Of a stretch of 64,000 bases of DNA, positions 41,920 through 51,181 are shown in pieces. Positions within the stretch are counted from its first letter, which is position 1. Each line of letters begins with the position of its first letter. Origin of the DNA: Kitasatospora sp. MAA4 (GTDB lineage Bacteria > Actinomycetota > Actinomycetes > Streptomycetales > Streptomycetaceae). Below the pieces are notes generated by a model that ran no database searches, had not been told where the DNA came from, and worked only from the letters and a program-made list of their open reading frames with translations. Both the position numbers and the translations under genes were made by a program. The stretch lies in NCBI RefSeq assembly GCF_029893355.1, contig NZ_JARZAI010000008.1, positions 206,143 through 270,142 on the forward strand. Direction: 5' to 3'.

Positions 41920-43308
41920 CTAGCGGCCCGAGACGCGGTCGGCGATGCGGGCCGCCCAGTCGGTGCTCGCGCCTCGACCCGTCAGCTCGCGGCGGTCCGC
42001 ACCGCGGTAGACGGCGTACAGGCCGTGCACGCCGATCCAGCGCAGCGGCTCCGGCTCCCAGCGGCGGACCGGGTGGCTGACCCAGGGCAGGCCGGTCAGC
42101 TCGGTGGCGGTGCCCTCCCCGGAGTCCAGTTGCACCAGGTCGCGCAGGGTGCGCGCGGCCAGGTTCGCGGTCGCGACGCCGCTGCCGACGTAGCCGCCGG
42201 CCCAGCCGATGCCGGTGGAGCGGTCCAACTCCACGGCGGCGCACCAGTCCCGCGGCACGCCCAGCACCCCGGACCAGGCGTGCTCGATCGCCGCGCCCGC
42301 GGTGGCCGGGAAGAAGCGGACCAGGATCTCGCGCAGCGCCTCGATGGTGGCGTCCTGGGTGCGCCCGTCGTTGTCGGTGCGCGAGCCGAAGCGGTACGGG
42401 ACGCCGCGCCCGCCGAGCGCGATCCGGTCGTCGGCGGTGCGCTGCGCGTACATGTAGGCGTGCGCCATGTCGCCGAGCGTCTCGCGGCCCTCCCAGCCGA
42501 TGCTGTCCCAGACGTGCTGCGGCAGCGGCTCGGTCGCGATCATGGAGGAGTTCATCGGCAGCCAGGTCCGCTTCTGGCCCTTGAGCGAGGCGGTGAAGCC
42601 CTCCGTGCAGCGCAGCACGTACGTGGCGCTGACGGTGCCGTGCGCGGTGACCGCGCGGTGCGGCGCGATCTCGGTCACGGTGGTCGACTCGTGCACGACG
42701 ACGCCCAGGCGCTCGACGGCCCGGGCCAGGCCGTCGAGCAGTTTGACGGGGTGGATCCGCGCGCCGTGCGGGGTCCAGGTGCCGCCGAGGGTGCCGGCCA
42801 CCCGGATCCGCCGGGCCGACTCCTCGGCGTCCAGCAGCAGCCGGTCCGTCTCGCCGAAGCCGACCTCCGCCTCGTGGAAGGCTTTCAGGCGGGCGAGTTG
42901 GGCGGGGGTGTAGGCGACCTCCAGCACGCCGCCCTGGTGGATGTCGGCGTCGATGCCCTCGGCGGCGGCGACCTCGACCACCTCCTCCACCGTGCGGTTC
43001 ATCGCCTCCTGGAGTGCCATGGCGGCCCGGTGGCCGTGCCGGCGGGCGTAGCGGTCGCGTCCGGCGATGCCGTTGTAGAGCCAGCCGCCGTTGCGCCCGG
43101 AGGCGCCGTAGCCGCAGAACTTCTGCTCCAGCACGGTGATCCGCAGCGAGGGCAGTGCCTTCTTCAGGTAGTACGCGGTCCAGAGGCCGGTGTAGCCGCC
43201 GCCGACGATGCACACGTCGGCGCTCGCGTCCCCGGGCAGCGGCGGACGCGGCGCCGGGAGGCCGGTCTGCGCGTACCAGAACGAGATGCCGCCGTTGACG
43301 GTGCTCAT
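41920..43308 (-). CDS. FAD-dependent oxidoreductase (DAO/PuuB-like)
   Basis: 462 residues. The dinucleotide-binding motif VCIVGGGYTGLWTAYYL lies at about 33-49, and the DAO-fold end GIGWAGGYVGSGVATANL gives the second FAD contact. ASGRNGGW (about 70) is the usual motif near the flavin in gamma-glutamylputrescine oxidase and related amine oxidases. The start is ATG 43308 with GAGGG upstream. It lies downstream of the Tat-exported amine oxidase on the same strand behind a stem-loop. A role in polyamine or amino-acid amine oxidation is plausible. Confidence 0.9.
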   Translation of the reverse strand: MSTVNGGISFWYAQTGLPAPRPPLPGDASADVCIVGGGYTGLWTAYYLKKALPSLRITVLEQKFCGYGASGRNGGWLYNGIAGRDRYARRHGHRAAMALQEAMNRTVEEVVEVAAAEGIDADIHQGGVLEVAYTPAQLARLKAFHEAEVGFGETDRLLLDAEESARRIRVAGTLGGTWTPHGARIHPVKLLDGLARAVERLGVVVHESTTVTEIAPHRAVTAHGTVSATYVLRCTEGFTASLKGQKRTWLPMNSSMIATEPLPQHVWDSIGWEGRETLGDMAHAYMYAQRTADDRIALGGRGVPYRFGSRTDNDGRTQDATIEALREILVRFFPATAGAAIEHAWSGVLGVPRDWCAAVELDRSTGIGWAGGYVGSGVATANLAARTLRDLVQLDSGEGTATELTGLPWVSHPVRRWEPEPLRWIGVHGLYAVYRGADRRELTGRGASTDWAARIADRVSGR

Positions 43309-43379
43309 GGTGCCCTCTGTCCTTCGTGAGGCTGTGGATGTCAGTTGGAGCATTTATTCACGGATTGCCGCTGGTGGGG

Positions 43380-43410
43380 CGGTCGGGACTGTATCGAATC
43401 GGCCCGACCG
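43380..43410 (-). terminator. Stem-loop after the amine oxidase gene
   Basis: CGGTCGGG (43380-43387) pairs with CCCGACCG (43403-43410), loop 15 bases, shortly after the minus-strand amine oxidase stop at 43428. Confidence 0.5.
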
Positions 43411-43427
43411 CCTGTCAGTGTGACCGC

Positions 43428-45080
43428 TCAGATCTGCGCGGTGATCTCGCCGGCCACCCGGACGCCGGAGGCCACCGCCGCGTTCAGCGTGGCGTTGTCC
43501 ACGTCGGTGTGCTCGCCGGCGAAGTGGATCCGCCCCTCCTGGACCGCCTCGTAGCCGGCGAAGGAGGTGTACTGGCCGGGCTTGTAGTAGTGGTACGCGC
43601 CCAGGTGCCAGGGGTCCAGCGACCAGTGGTCCTCGTACGCCAGGCCGTTCCAGGCGGCGGTGGTGCCAGGGTAGAGCTGTTCGATCTGGCTGAGGAAGGC
43701 GTTGGTGTCGGCGGTCGGCGCCGGACCGTGTGCCGCGCCGGTGAGCGAGTTGCGGGCGCCGTCGCCGCCGAGGAAGTTGACCAGCAGCGCCGGTGCGCCC
43801 TTCGCGCCGAGGTTGACCGAGCCGTCCCAGGCGGTCTGGTAGCCGGTCGGGCCGGTGTTGGTGATGCCGTTGTAGCCGAGCGCGGGCCAGGTCTTCCTGG
43901 TCAACTGGGTGACCAGTTTGGCGTTCTGGCCCATGCCCTGCTGGGTGATCGCGGTCGTCTTGAGGGCGGAGAGGTTGGCCCGCGAGAGGTCGACGTTGCG
44001 CAGCGTGCTGAACGGCAGGGCCAGCACCACGTGGTCGGCGGGGACCGAGACGGTGCTGCCGCCGTGCTGGAAGGTGCAGGTGTAGCTGCCGTCGCCGTTC
44101 TGGCAGAGCGCGATCAGCTGGTAGCCCTGCTGGACGGTCCCGGCCGGGAGTTGGCCGATCATCCCGCTGACCAGCTGGTCGTTGCCGCCGGCCAGGTGGT
44201 ACTTCTCGTCGAAGCCGCTCGCGCCGTCGAAGGTGGTGGAGGCGCCGAGGAAGCTGATCATGTTCAGCGCGGAGGACTGCCCGGGCTCGCCGCCCGACTG
44301 GAGTTGGATGGACTGGATCAGCTGGCCGAGCGAGGAGCTCGCGGGCAGGCCGATCTCGGCGAGGTAGTCCAGGCAGGAGAGCTGGTCCAGGCGGTGGGCC
44401 TCGGCGGTGTAACTGTCGTAGCGGGGCGTGCCGATGGCCTGGTAGGAGGCGTTGAAGGCGGTGTACGCCTCGGCGGTCCAGTCGCTCTGCTGCTGGGCGC
44501 CGCCGTACAGCGCGCCGTTGATCCAGGAGGTGTAGGCGCCGGAGGCGAGCGCGCCGCCGTTGGCGTACTCGCGTTGCAGGCCCAGGCTGTTCGCCAGGCT
44601 GAGCACCGCGGTGTCGGTGGAGCTGATGAACGAGCCGCCGTGCTCGCTGACCTGGCCGCCGGCGAAGAAGCCGCGCAGCGACCAGCAGCGGCCGCCGAGG
44701 TGGCTGGTGTCGGCCTCGTAGACCGTCGCGGCGAGCGGCTTGCTCCGATTCCACAGCTGGTGGGCGCAGCGCAGCCCGGCCAGGCCCGCTCCGACGATCA
44801 CCACCCGGGGGGCGGTGGCGGGGGTCGCGGCGGCGGCCCTGGTCGGGGTGAGCAGGGCGCCGGGCACGGTGGCCGCGGCGGCCAGGGCGCCTGCGCTGCC
44901 CAGCAGTTGGCGGCGGCTGAGCGCGCGCTCGGCTCGCTCGGCCCGTTCGCCGGCGACCTCGGCGACGGGCATCGCCCGGCGGCGGGCCTCGCCGATGGTG
45001 GCCAGGACGGCGCGCAGCGGGTCGGGCAGACCGGCCCGATGCCCGCCGGCGGCAGGGGGGTTGGTGGGTTCACGGTGCAT
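43428..45080 (-). CDS. Tat-exported flavin monoamine oxidase
   Basis: 550 residues. A long N-region precedes the twin-arginine signal SRRQLLGSAGALAAAATVPG (about 55-74). The FAD-binding motif VVIVGAGLAGLRCAHQL (about 91-107) is followed by GGRCWSL. The C-terminal IHFAGEHTD is the amine oxidase family end motif contacting flavin. Members include L-amino-acid, polyamine and tryptophan oxidases exported with FAD bound. Its promoter region carries the repeated operator (45145-45164) also seen before the TetR and amidohydrolase genes, so TetR control is likely. Confidence 0.9.
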   Translation of the reverse strand: MHREPTNPPAAGGHRAGLPDPLRAVLATIGEARRRAMPVAEVAGERAERAERALSRRQLLGSAGALAAAATVPGALLTPTRAAAATPATAPRVVIVGAGLAGLRCAHQLWNRSKPLAATVYEADTSHLGGRCWSLRGFFAGGQVSEHGGSFISSTDTAVLSLANSLGLQREYANGGALASGAYTSWINGALYGGAQQQSDWTAEAYTAFNASYQAIGTPRYDSYTAEAHRLDQLSCLDYLAEIGLPASSSLGQLIQSIQLQSGGEPGQSSALNMISFLGASTTFDGASGFDEKYHLAGGNDQLVSGMIGQLPAGTVQQGYQLIALCQNGDGSYTCTFQHGGSTVSVPADHVVLALPFSTLRNVDLSRANLSALKTTAITQQGMGQNAKLVTQLTRKTWPALGYNGITNTGPTGYQTAWDGSVNLGAKGAPALLVNFLGGDGARNSLTGAAHGPAPTADTNAFLSQIEQLYPGTTAAWNGLAYEDHWSLDPWHLGAYHYYKPGQYTSFAGYEAVQEGRIHFAGEHTDVDNATLNAAVASGVRVAGEITAQI

Positions 45081-45144
45081 GGGGTGCCTCGTCTCGTGGG
45101 GGAGGGCTACCGAGTTGCTGGGGAGTGAACCGCTGGCGCAGTGC

Positions 45145-45164
45145 TGTTGTCAACACTGTTGCGC
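45145..45164. promoter_or_regulatory. Probable TetR box before the amine oxidase gene
   Basis: TGTTGTCAACACTGTTGCGC, with palindromic core CAACACTGTTG. It is a near copy of the boxes at 45933-45973. It lies 65 bp before the amine oxidase start. Two CCGTACGG palindromes (45168-45175, 45188-45195) follow it. Confidence 0.65.
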
Positions 45165-45202
45165 AAACCGTACGGAAGCCTCACGGTCCGTACGGCGCCG
45201 CT

Positions 45203-45898
45203 TCAGGCCCCGCGCACGGCCTGCGCCCGCCGCTCGATCGCGGTGATCAGCGCCTCGACCCGGGCGTGGTAGATCTGGTCGTGCGTCACCTCGGCCAGCT
45301 CCTGCCCCAGCCGGGTGATGTGCGGGAACCCGTGGGCGTCGACCAGCCGGTACTCGCGGGTCCAGGACGACTCGTCGGCGGCCCGCACCTCCGGGTCGAA
45401 GAGCAGGTAGGCGGCCCGCTGGCCGACGTAGGCCAGCAGCGAGTCGCCGACCATGCGGTAGTGCACGGCCGCGTCCACGCCGTCGAGGCCGGCCTCCGTG
45501 ACGGCGCCGAGGATGAGTTCGACGATCCGGAACTCATTGGCGCGCCGGGTGGTGCGGCTGGCCATCGCGGAGCTGACGGCCGGGTACTTGAGCGCGACCG
45601 CCAGTGAGGCGTGGGCCAGCGCTCGCAGCCGGTCCTGCCAGTCCAGGCCCGGCGGGATGCTGTCCAGCACCTCGCCGAGCGTGCGGTCGGCGACGGAGAG
45701 CAGCAGCTCGTCCTTGTCGCGGAAGTGCCGGTAGATCGCGGTCGGATCGGTGCCCAGCTCCTCGCCGAGGCGCCGGACGGTGAAGGCGTCCGCACTGCCT
45801 CGGGCGGCGATCCGCAGGCTGGCTTCGATGATCGCCTCGGGCGTCAGCTGCGAGCCGACGCGCTTGGACCGGGCGGGGGTGAGAGATGGCTTCGACAT
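45203..45898 (-). CDS. TetR family transcriptional regulator
   Basis: 231 residues. The N-terminal HTH spans LTPEAIIEASLRIAARGS and FTVRRLGEELGTDPTAIYRHF. The C-terminal part resembles the TetR_C_1/TetR-like ligand domain. It is divergent from the amidohydrolase/ABC operon and upstream of the amine oxidase gene. Copies of one operator-like box flank both sides of its gene, so it probably represses itself, the amine oxidase and the amidohydrolase operon. Confidence 0.9.
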   Translation of the reverse strand: MSKPSLTPARSKRVGSQLTPEAIIEASLRIAARGSADAFTVRRLGEELGTDPTAIYRHFRDKDELLLSVADRTLGEVLDSIPPGLDWQDRLRALAHASLAVALKYPAVSSAMASRTTRRANEFRIVELILGAVTEAGLDGVDAAVHYRMVGDSLLAYVGQRAAYLLFDPEVRAADESSWTREYRLVDAHGFPHITRLGQELAEVTHDQIYHARVEALITAIERRAQAVRGA

Positions 45899-45932
45899 GG
45901 TGCCGCCAGTGTATCGAGCTGAAAGGGACCCA

Positions 45933-45973
45933 GCGCAACAGTTCTGACAACAACGTTGACAACAGTGTTGCGC
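45933..45973. promoter_or_regulatory. Paired TetR boxes in the tetR/amidohydrolase spacer
   Basis: Two inverted half-boxes: GCGCAACAGTTCTGACAAC (45933-45951) and, on the opposite strand, the complement of TTGACAACAGTGTTGCGC (45956-45973). They match the box at 45145-45164 in the core CAACA(G/C)TGTTGCGC. They lie 35 bp from the TetR start and about 50 bp from the amidohydrolase start. Confidence 0.7.
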
Positions 45974-46021
45974 TGCCGTTCACTCCTCCTCAACACCCAC
46001 GCAGAGCCGGAGGAACCGTCG

Positions 46022-47725
46022 ATGGCACACAGCAGGCAGCGCGCCGACACCGTCTTCACCGGAGGCCGGGTCTTCACCGGCCTCTCCGAGGCGCCGATCG
46101 ACGCGGCGGTGGCCGTCGGCGGCGGCCGGATCCTGGCGGTCGCCGACGAGGCGGCGGTGCGGCGGTTGGCGGACGAGTCCACCGAGTTCGTCGACCTGAA
46201 CGGCGGCCTGCTGGTCGCGGGCTTCCAGGACGCCCACGTCCACCCGGCGGTGGCCGGCGTCCAGATGCTGCGCTGCGACCTGTCCGCCGAGCGCTCGGTG
46301 GACGGCTACCTGGCGGTCGTCGCCGCGTACGCGAAGTCCCACCCGGACGCCGACTGGATCTGCGGCGGCGGCTGGTCGATGGACGTCTTCCCCGGCGGCA
46401 TCCCCACCCGCGCGATGCTCGACGCGGTGGTGGGGGACCGGCCCGTCATGCTCACCAACCGGGACGGGCACGGCGCCTGGGTCAACTCGGCGGCCCTGCG
46501 CCGGGCCGGCCTCGACCGCGACACCCCCGACCCGGCGGACGGCCGGATCGAGCGCGAGGCGGACGGCAGCCCGATCGGCACCCTCCAGGAGGGCGCGATG
46601 GACCTGGTCGCCGCGCACGTCCCACCCGCCACCCCCGAGGAGGCGCACGCCGGCCTGCTCGCTGCCCAGCAGCACCTGTTCTCACTCGGCGTCACCAGCT
46701 GGCAGGACGCCATGATCGGCGCCTTCCCCGGCAACCCCGACAACTACGGCGTCTACCTGCGCGCCGCCGCCGACGGGTCGCTACAGGCCCGGGTGGTCGG
46801 CGCGCTCTGGTGGGACCGCGAACGCGGGCTCGACCAGCTCCCCGAGCTGGAGGAGCGCCGCCGCGGCGGGCAGCTGGGCCGGTTCAACGCCACCACCGTG
46901 AAGATCATGCAGGACGGCATCGCGGAGAACTTCACCGCGAGCATGCTGGAGCCCTACCTCGACCGCTGCGGCTGCCCCACCGCGAACTCCGGCCTCACCT
47001 TCGTCGGCCCCGAGGTGCTGACCGAGGCGGTCTGCGCGCTGGACCGCTCCGGCTTCCAGGTCCACTTCCACGCGCTGGGGGACCGCGCCGTCCGCCAGGC
47101 CCTCGACGCGCTCGCCGCCGCCCGGGCGGCCAACGGCGTGAGCGACAACCGCCACCACCTCGCGCACCTCCAGGTGATCCACCCCGACGACCTGCCGCGC
47201 TTCGCCGAACTGGGCGCCGCCGCCAACATCCAGGCCCTGTGGGCCGCGCACGAGCCGCAGATGGACGAGCTGACGATCCCCTTCCTCGGCCCCGAACGCT
47301 CCGCCCTGCAGTACCCGTTCGGCGACCTCCAGCGGGCCGGCGCCCGGTTGGTGGCCGGCAGCGACTGGTCGGTGAGCAGCCCCAACCCGCTCTGGGGCAT
47401 CCACGTCGCCGTCAACCGGGCGGTGCCCGTCCAGGCACCCAACGCCGCGGCCGACCGCAAGCCGCGCGAACCGTTCTACCCCGAGCAGGCCCTGACGCTG
47501 GCCCAGGCCCTGACCGCCTACACCGCCGGCAGCGCGTGGGTGAACCACCTGGACGACGTCACCGGGACGGTCGAGGCGGGCAAGTACGCGGACCTCGTGG
47601 TGCTGGACCGCGACCCCTTCGCGCACCCGGTCCAGGAGATCGGCCGGACCCGGGTGCTGCGCACGTACATCGAGGGCCGCGCGGTCTTCGTCGCCCCCCT
47701 CTCCCGCGTTGCCCCCCACTCCTGA
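46022..47725 (+). CDS. YtcJ-like amidohydrolase
   Basis: 567 residues of the amidohydrolase superfamily (YtcJ/exoenzyme regulatory type). The metal motif HVH is at 72-74 (FQDAHVHP). LTNRDGHGAWVNSAAL is the YtcJ signature, and further ligands lie in HFHALGDRAVR, HLAHLQVIHP and AGSDWSVSSPNPLWGI. ATG 46022 has GGAGGAA 7 bases upstream. It is the first gene of an operon with an oligopeptide ABC transporter, so it probably hydrolyses an imported amide or N-acyl amine. No signal peptide, so cytoplasmic. Confidence 0.92.
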   Translation: MAHSRQRADTVFTGGRVFTGLSEAPIDAAVAVGGGRILAVADEAAVRRLADESTEFVDLNGGLLVAGFQDAHVHPAVAGVQMLRCDLSAERSVDGYLAVVAAYAKSHPDADWICGGGWSMDVFPGGIPTRAMLDAVVGDRPVMLTNRDGHGAWVNSAALRRAGLDRDTPDPADGRIEREADGSPIGTLQEGAMDLVAAHVPPATPEEAHAGLLAAQQHLFSLGVTSWQDAMIGAFPGNPDNYGVYLRAAADGSLQARVVGALWWDRERGLDQLPELEERRRGGQLGRFNATTVKIMQDGIAENFTASMLEPYLDRCGCPTANSGLTFVGPEVLTEAVCALDRSGFQVHFHALGDRAVRQALDALAAARAANGVSDNRHHLAHLQVIHPDDLPRFAELGAAANIQALWAAHEPQMDELTIPFLGPERSALQYPFGDLQRAGARLVAGSDWSVSSPNPLWGIHVAVNRAVPVQAPNAAADRKPREPFYPEQALTLAQALTAYTAGSAWVNHLDDVTGTVEAGKYADLVVLDRDPFAHPVQEIGRTRVLRTYIEGRAVFVAPLSRVAPHS

Positions 47726-47754
47726 GTCGCTTTCCCACTCCTGAGGAGACCCCC

Positions 47755-49392
47755 ATGCCCGACCTTCGTTCCAGCCTGGTGTTCGGCGTGATCGCCGCCA
47801 CCGCGCTCGCCACCAGCGCGTGCAGCGGCACCGCCCACCCCGACGGCGGCGCCGTGGCGGCCGCGTACCAGCTGAGCAGCACGACGCCGGCCGCCGCCGG
47901 GCCGATCGACTCGTTCACCTGGTCGCTCTTCGCCGAGCCGGCCTCGATCGACTACGCCTACTCCTTCGACTTCCCGCCCAACCAGATCCTCGCCAACGTC
48001 TGCGAGAGCCTGCTGCGCTGGAACCCCGACCTGACCACCTCGCCCGGCCTGGCCACCTCCTACACCAACCCGACGCCCACCAGCTGGGTCTACCAGATCC
48101 GCCCGGGCGTGCACTTCCACGACGGCACCGTGCTCACCGCCGACGACGTGGTCGCCTCGCTGCGCCGCAACCTCGACCCCGCGGTGGCCGGCGACTGGTC
48201 CTACCCCTTCCGCAACGTCCAGTCGATCGACCGGACCGGGCCGATGGAGGTCACCGTCACCCTCAAGGCGCCGGACTCCACCTTCAACAAGTACATGGCG
48301 GCCAGCCCCGGCACCGTCGAGTCGGCCGCCACCCTGGCCAAGGACGGCAAGGACTACGGCAACCCCGCCGACGGCGTGAACTGCACCGGTCCGTTCGCCT
48401 TCTCCTCCTGGACCTCGGGCCAGTCGCTGGTGCTCAAGCGCTTCGACGACTACTGGGACCCGCAGCTCAGGGCCAAGGCCGGCCAGGTGAAGTTCGTCTT
48501 CCTGTCCGACCCGACCACCCGTGTGAACGCGTTCCGCACCGGCGAGGTCGACGGCGGCTGGATGGTGCCGGCCGACGCGTACGACCAGTTGAAGTCCACC
48601 CCGGCCGGCTCGCTCTACTTCGGCCAGAACACCACGGTCGCCGACGAGGTGGTCAACAACCTCAAGGGCCCGCTGGGCGACGCCCGGGTCCGCCAGGCGC
48701 TGCTGATGGCCATCGACCGCAAGGGCATCGTCAAGGCCGGCGCCGGCGGGGTCGGGGAGGTGGCCGACTCGCTGGTGACGGCCAACAACTGGAACGGCGC
48801 GCCGGGTTCGGCCGCCGCCGACGCGCTGAAGGCGCTGCCCGCCTACCCCTACGACCCGGCCAAGGCCAAGGCGCTCGCCCAGCAGGCCGGGGTGTCCGGG
48901 CAGAAGGTGGTGATCGCGACCAGCCCGCTGGACTCGCAGACCACGATCATCACCCAGGCCGTCGCGCAGGCCGCCACCGCGATCGGCCTCAAGCCGGAGA
49001 TCGACACCATCTCGGCCGACAAGTACACCGCGCTCTTCACCGACCCGGCCGCCCGCCAGAACGTCGACCTCTTCCTGACCTTCTGGTACACCTCCATCAC
49101 CGACCCGCTGGACATGTACGGCTCGCTGCGGACCGGGGCGTTCAGCAACTACGGCAGCTGGTCGAACCCGCAGTTCGACGCGGCGGTCGACCAGGCCGTC
49201 GCCGCCTACGACCCCGCCGCGCACGCCGCCGCGACCGCCGCCGCCCAGCAGGTCGCCATGCAGCAGCTGCCCTGGCTGCCGCTCTACACCGAGCCGGTCA
49301 GCGTCTTCCTCGGCAAGCGGATCAGCGGCGTCCAGCCGTCCATCGCCTACCTCTACTACCCGTGGGCCGCCCAGATCGGGGCGAGCAGATGA
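47755..49392 (+). CDS. Oligopeptide/dipeptide ABC transporter substrate-binding lipoprotein
   Basis: 545 residues, SBP family 5. A lipoprotein signal peptide ends at Cys23 (LATSAC). The family motif region NPTPTSWVYQIRPGVHFHDGTVLTADDV is clear, as is DARVRQALLMAIDRKGIV. It is anchored outside the membrane and delivers peptides or related amines to the permeases encoded next. The stop overlaps the permease ATG (ATGA). Confidence 0.94.
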   Translation: MPDLRSSLVFGVIAATALATSACSGTAHPDGGAVAAAYQLSSTTPAAAGPIDSFTWSLFAEPASIDYAYSFDFPPNQILANVCESLLRWNPDLTTSPGLATSYTNPTPTSWVYQIRPGVHFHDGTVLTADDVVASLRRNLDPAVAGDWSYPFRNVQSIDRTGPMEVTVTLKAPDSTFNKYMAASPGTVESAATLAKDGKDYGNPADGVNCTGPFAFSSWTSGQSLVLKRFDDYWDPQLRAKAGQVKFVFLSDPTTRVNAFRTGEVDGGWMVPADAYDQLKSTPAGSLYFGQNTTVADEVVNNLKGPLGDARVRQALLMAIDRKGIVKAGAGGVGEVADSLVTANNWNGAPGSAAADALKALPAYPYDPAKAKALAQQAGVSGQKVVIATSPLDSQTTIITQAVAQAATAIGLKPEIDTISADKYTALFTDPAARQNVDLFLTFWYTSITDPLDMYGSLRTGAFSNYGSWSNPQFDAAVDQAVAAYDPAAHAAATAAAQQVAMQQLPWLPLYTEPVSVFLGKRISGVQPSIAYLYYPWAAQIGASR

Positions 49393-50348
49393 CGTCGGTC
49401 ATGACCGCAGCGCTGCGCAGGCTGCTGGGGATGGCGGCGACGCTGCTGGTCACCTCGTTCCTGGTGTTCTCCTCGCTCTACCTGGCGCCGGGCGACCCGG
49501 CCGCCTTCCTGGTGCGCGGGCGCAGTCCCAGCCCCGACGAGCTGGCCGCGATCCGGCAGCAGTACGGCTTCAACGACCCGTTCCCGGTGCGCTACTGGCA
49601 CTGGCTGGACGGCGTGCTGCACGGCGACTTCGGGCGCTCGTACCTGTTCCACCAGAGCGTCGGCGAGGTGCTGTGGTCCCGGCTGCCGGCCACCCTGCTG
49701 CTGGTCGGGGTGTCGACGCTGATGATCGCGGTGGTCGGGATCGGCGCCGGCATCGTCGGCGCGCTGCGCCGCGGGACCCGCACCGGCTCGGCGGTGCTGC
49801 TCCTGGTGACGGTCGGCGCCGCCGTCCCGTCCTTCGTCGCGGCGATCGTGCTGCGCTCGGTGCTGGGCGTGAAGCTGGGCTGGTTCCCGACCATCGGCAA
49901 CGGCACCGGGGTGCTGGACCGGCTGCACCACGTGGTGCTGCCCGCGATCGCCCTCTCGGTGACCTTCATGGCCCTGGTGACCCGGGTGACCCGCTCGGCG
50001 ATGCTGGACGAGCTGCGCCGCGAGCACGTCGAGGTCGCGCTCAGCCGCGGGCTGCCGCGGGGCACGGTGATCCGGCGCCATGTGCTGCGCAACGCGCTCG
50101 GACCGATCACCACCGTCTGCGGGCTGCTGGTCTCCGGGATGCTGGTGAGCACCGCGATCGTGGAGACCGCGTTCGGCATGTCCGGGGTGGGATCGCTGCT
50201 GGTGCAGTGCGTGGACGAGCTGGACTTCCAGGTCGTCCAGGCGATCGTGCTGCTGGTGGTCGCCGCCTTCGTCGTCGTCAACACCGCGGTGGACCTGGTC
50301 TATCCGCTGATCGACCCGCGCGTGCGCGCGGCGGGAGGAGCCCGATGA
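49389..50348 (+). CDS. ABC transporter permease (OppB/DppB type)
   Basis: 319 residues with six membrane segments. The N-terminal LAPGDPAAFLV, then QYGFNDPFPVRYWHWL, is the DppB/OppB pattern. The EAA loop that contacts the ATPases is RREHVEVALSRGLPRGTVIRRHVLRNA. ATG 49389 overlaps the stop of the binding-protein gene by 4 bp and the gene's own stop overlaps the next ATG. Confidence 0.94.
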   Translation: MTSVMTAALRRLLGMAATLLVTSFLVFSSLYLAPGDPAAFLVRGRSPSPDELAAIRQQYGFNDPFPVRYWHWLDGVLHGDFGRSYLFHQSVGEVLWSRLPATLLLVGVSTLMIAVVGIGAGIVGALRRGTRTGSAVLLLVTVGAAVPSFVAAIVLRSVLGVKLGWFPTIGNGTGVLDRLHHVVLPAIALSVTFMALVTRVTRSAMLDELRREHVEVALSRGLPRGTVIRRHVLRNALGPITTVCGLLVSGMLVSTAIVETAFGMSGVGSLLVQCVDELDFQVVQAIVLLVVAAFVVVNTAVDLVYPLIDPRVRAAGGAR

Positions 50349-51181
50349 GCGCCCTGAGTTGGGCTCGGCGGATCGGCGGCGGACCGCTGCTGCGGGCCTG
50401 TGTGCTGGTACTGGCCCTGTTCGTGCTGGTCTCGCTGCTCGCGCCGTGGCTCGCGCCACAGGATCCGACCTTCGGCGACCTGGGCAACACCCTGGTCGGC
50501 CCCGGCGCCGGCCACTGGCTGGGCACCGACAAGGGCGGGCACGACACCTTCTCGGCGCTGATCGAGGGCACCCGCACCAGCCTGGTCGGACCGCTGGCCG
50601 TGGTGCTGTTCAGCACGCTGCTCGGCATCGCGGTCGGCCTGTTCAGCGCCTGGCGCGGCGGTTGGATCGACACCGTGCTCGGCCGGGTGCTCGACATCCT
50701 GTTCGCCTTCCCGGCGCTGCTGCTGGCGATCCTGGCGGTCGCCCTGTTCGGCAAGGGCCTGACCGCTCCGGTGCTGGCCATGGCCGTCGCGTACACGCCG
50801 TACACCGCGCGCCTGGTGCGCGGGCTGGCAGCCCAGGAGAAGGTGCGGCCGTACATCGCCGCCTATCAAGTACAGGGCCACTCCTCGGTGTTCGTCGCGC
50901 TGCGTCGGCTGCTGCCCACCATCATGCCCACCGTGCTGGCCCAGTCGACGGTGAACTTCGGCTACGCGCTGCTCGACCTGGCGGCGCTGTCCTTCCTGGG
51001 CCTGGGCGTGCAGCCGCCGACCCCCGACTGGGGCGCGATGATCAACCAGGGGCAGGCGGCCGTCCTGGAGGGGCAGCCGCTGTCCGCGATCGTCCCGGCC
51101 GTCGCGGTGGTCCTGGTGGTCGTCGCCTTCAACGTCGTCGGGGAGCACCTCGGCGACCGCCTCGCGGGGAGGGAGTCCTGA
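50345..51181 (+). CDS. ABC transporter permease (OppC/DppC type)
   Basis: 278 residues. It has the OppC-type GHWLGTDKGGHDTFSALIEGTRTSL block and the EAA loop YIAAYQVQGHSSVFVALRRLLP. Five to six membrane helices are visible. The short N-terminus before the first helix is usual. It is translationally coupled on both sides (ATGA before, TGATG after). Confidence 0.94.
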   Translation: MSALSWARRIGGGPLLRACVLVLALFVLVSLLAPWLAPQDPTFGDLGNTLVGPGAGHWLGTDKGGHDTFSALIEGTRTSLVGPLAVVLFSTLLGIAVGLFSAWRGGWIDTVLGRVLDILFAFPALLLAILAVALFGKGLTAPVLAMAVAYTPYTARLVRGLAAQEKVRPYIAAYQVQGHSSVFVALRRLLPTIMPTVLAQSTVNFGYALLDLAALSFLGLGVQPPTPDWGAMINQGQAAVLEGQPLSAIVPAVAVVLVVVAFNVVGEHLGDRLAGRES

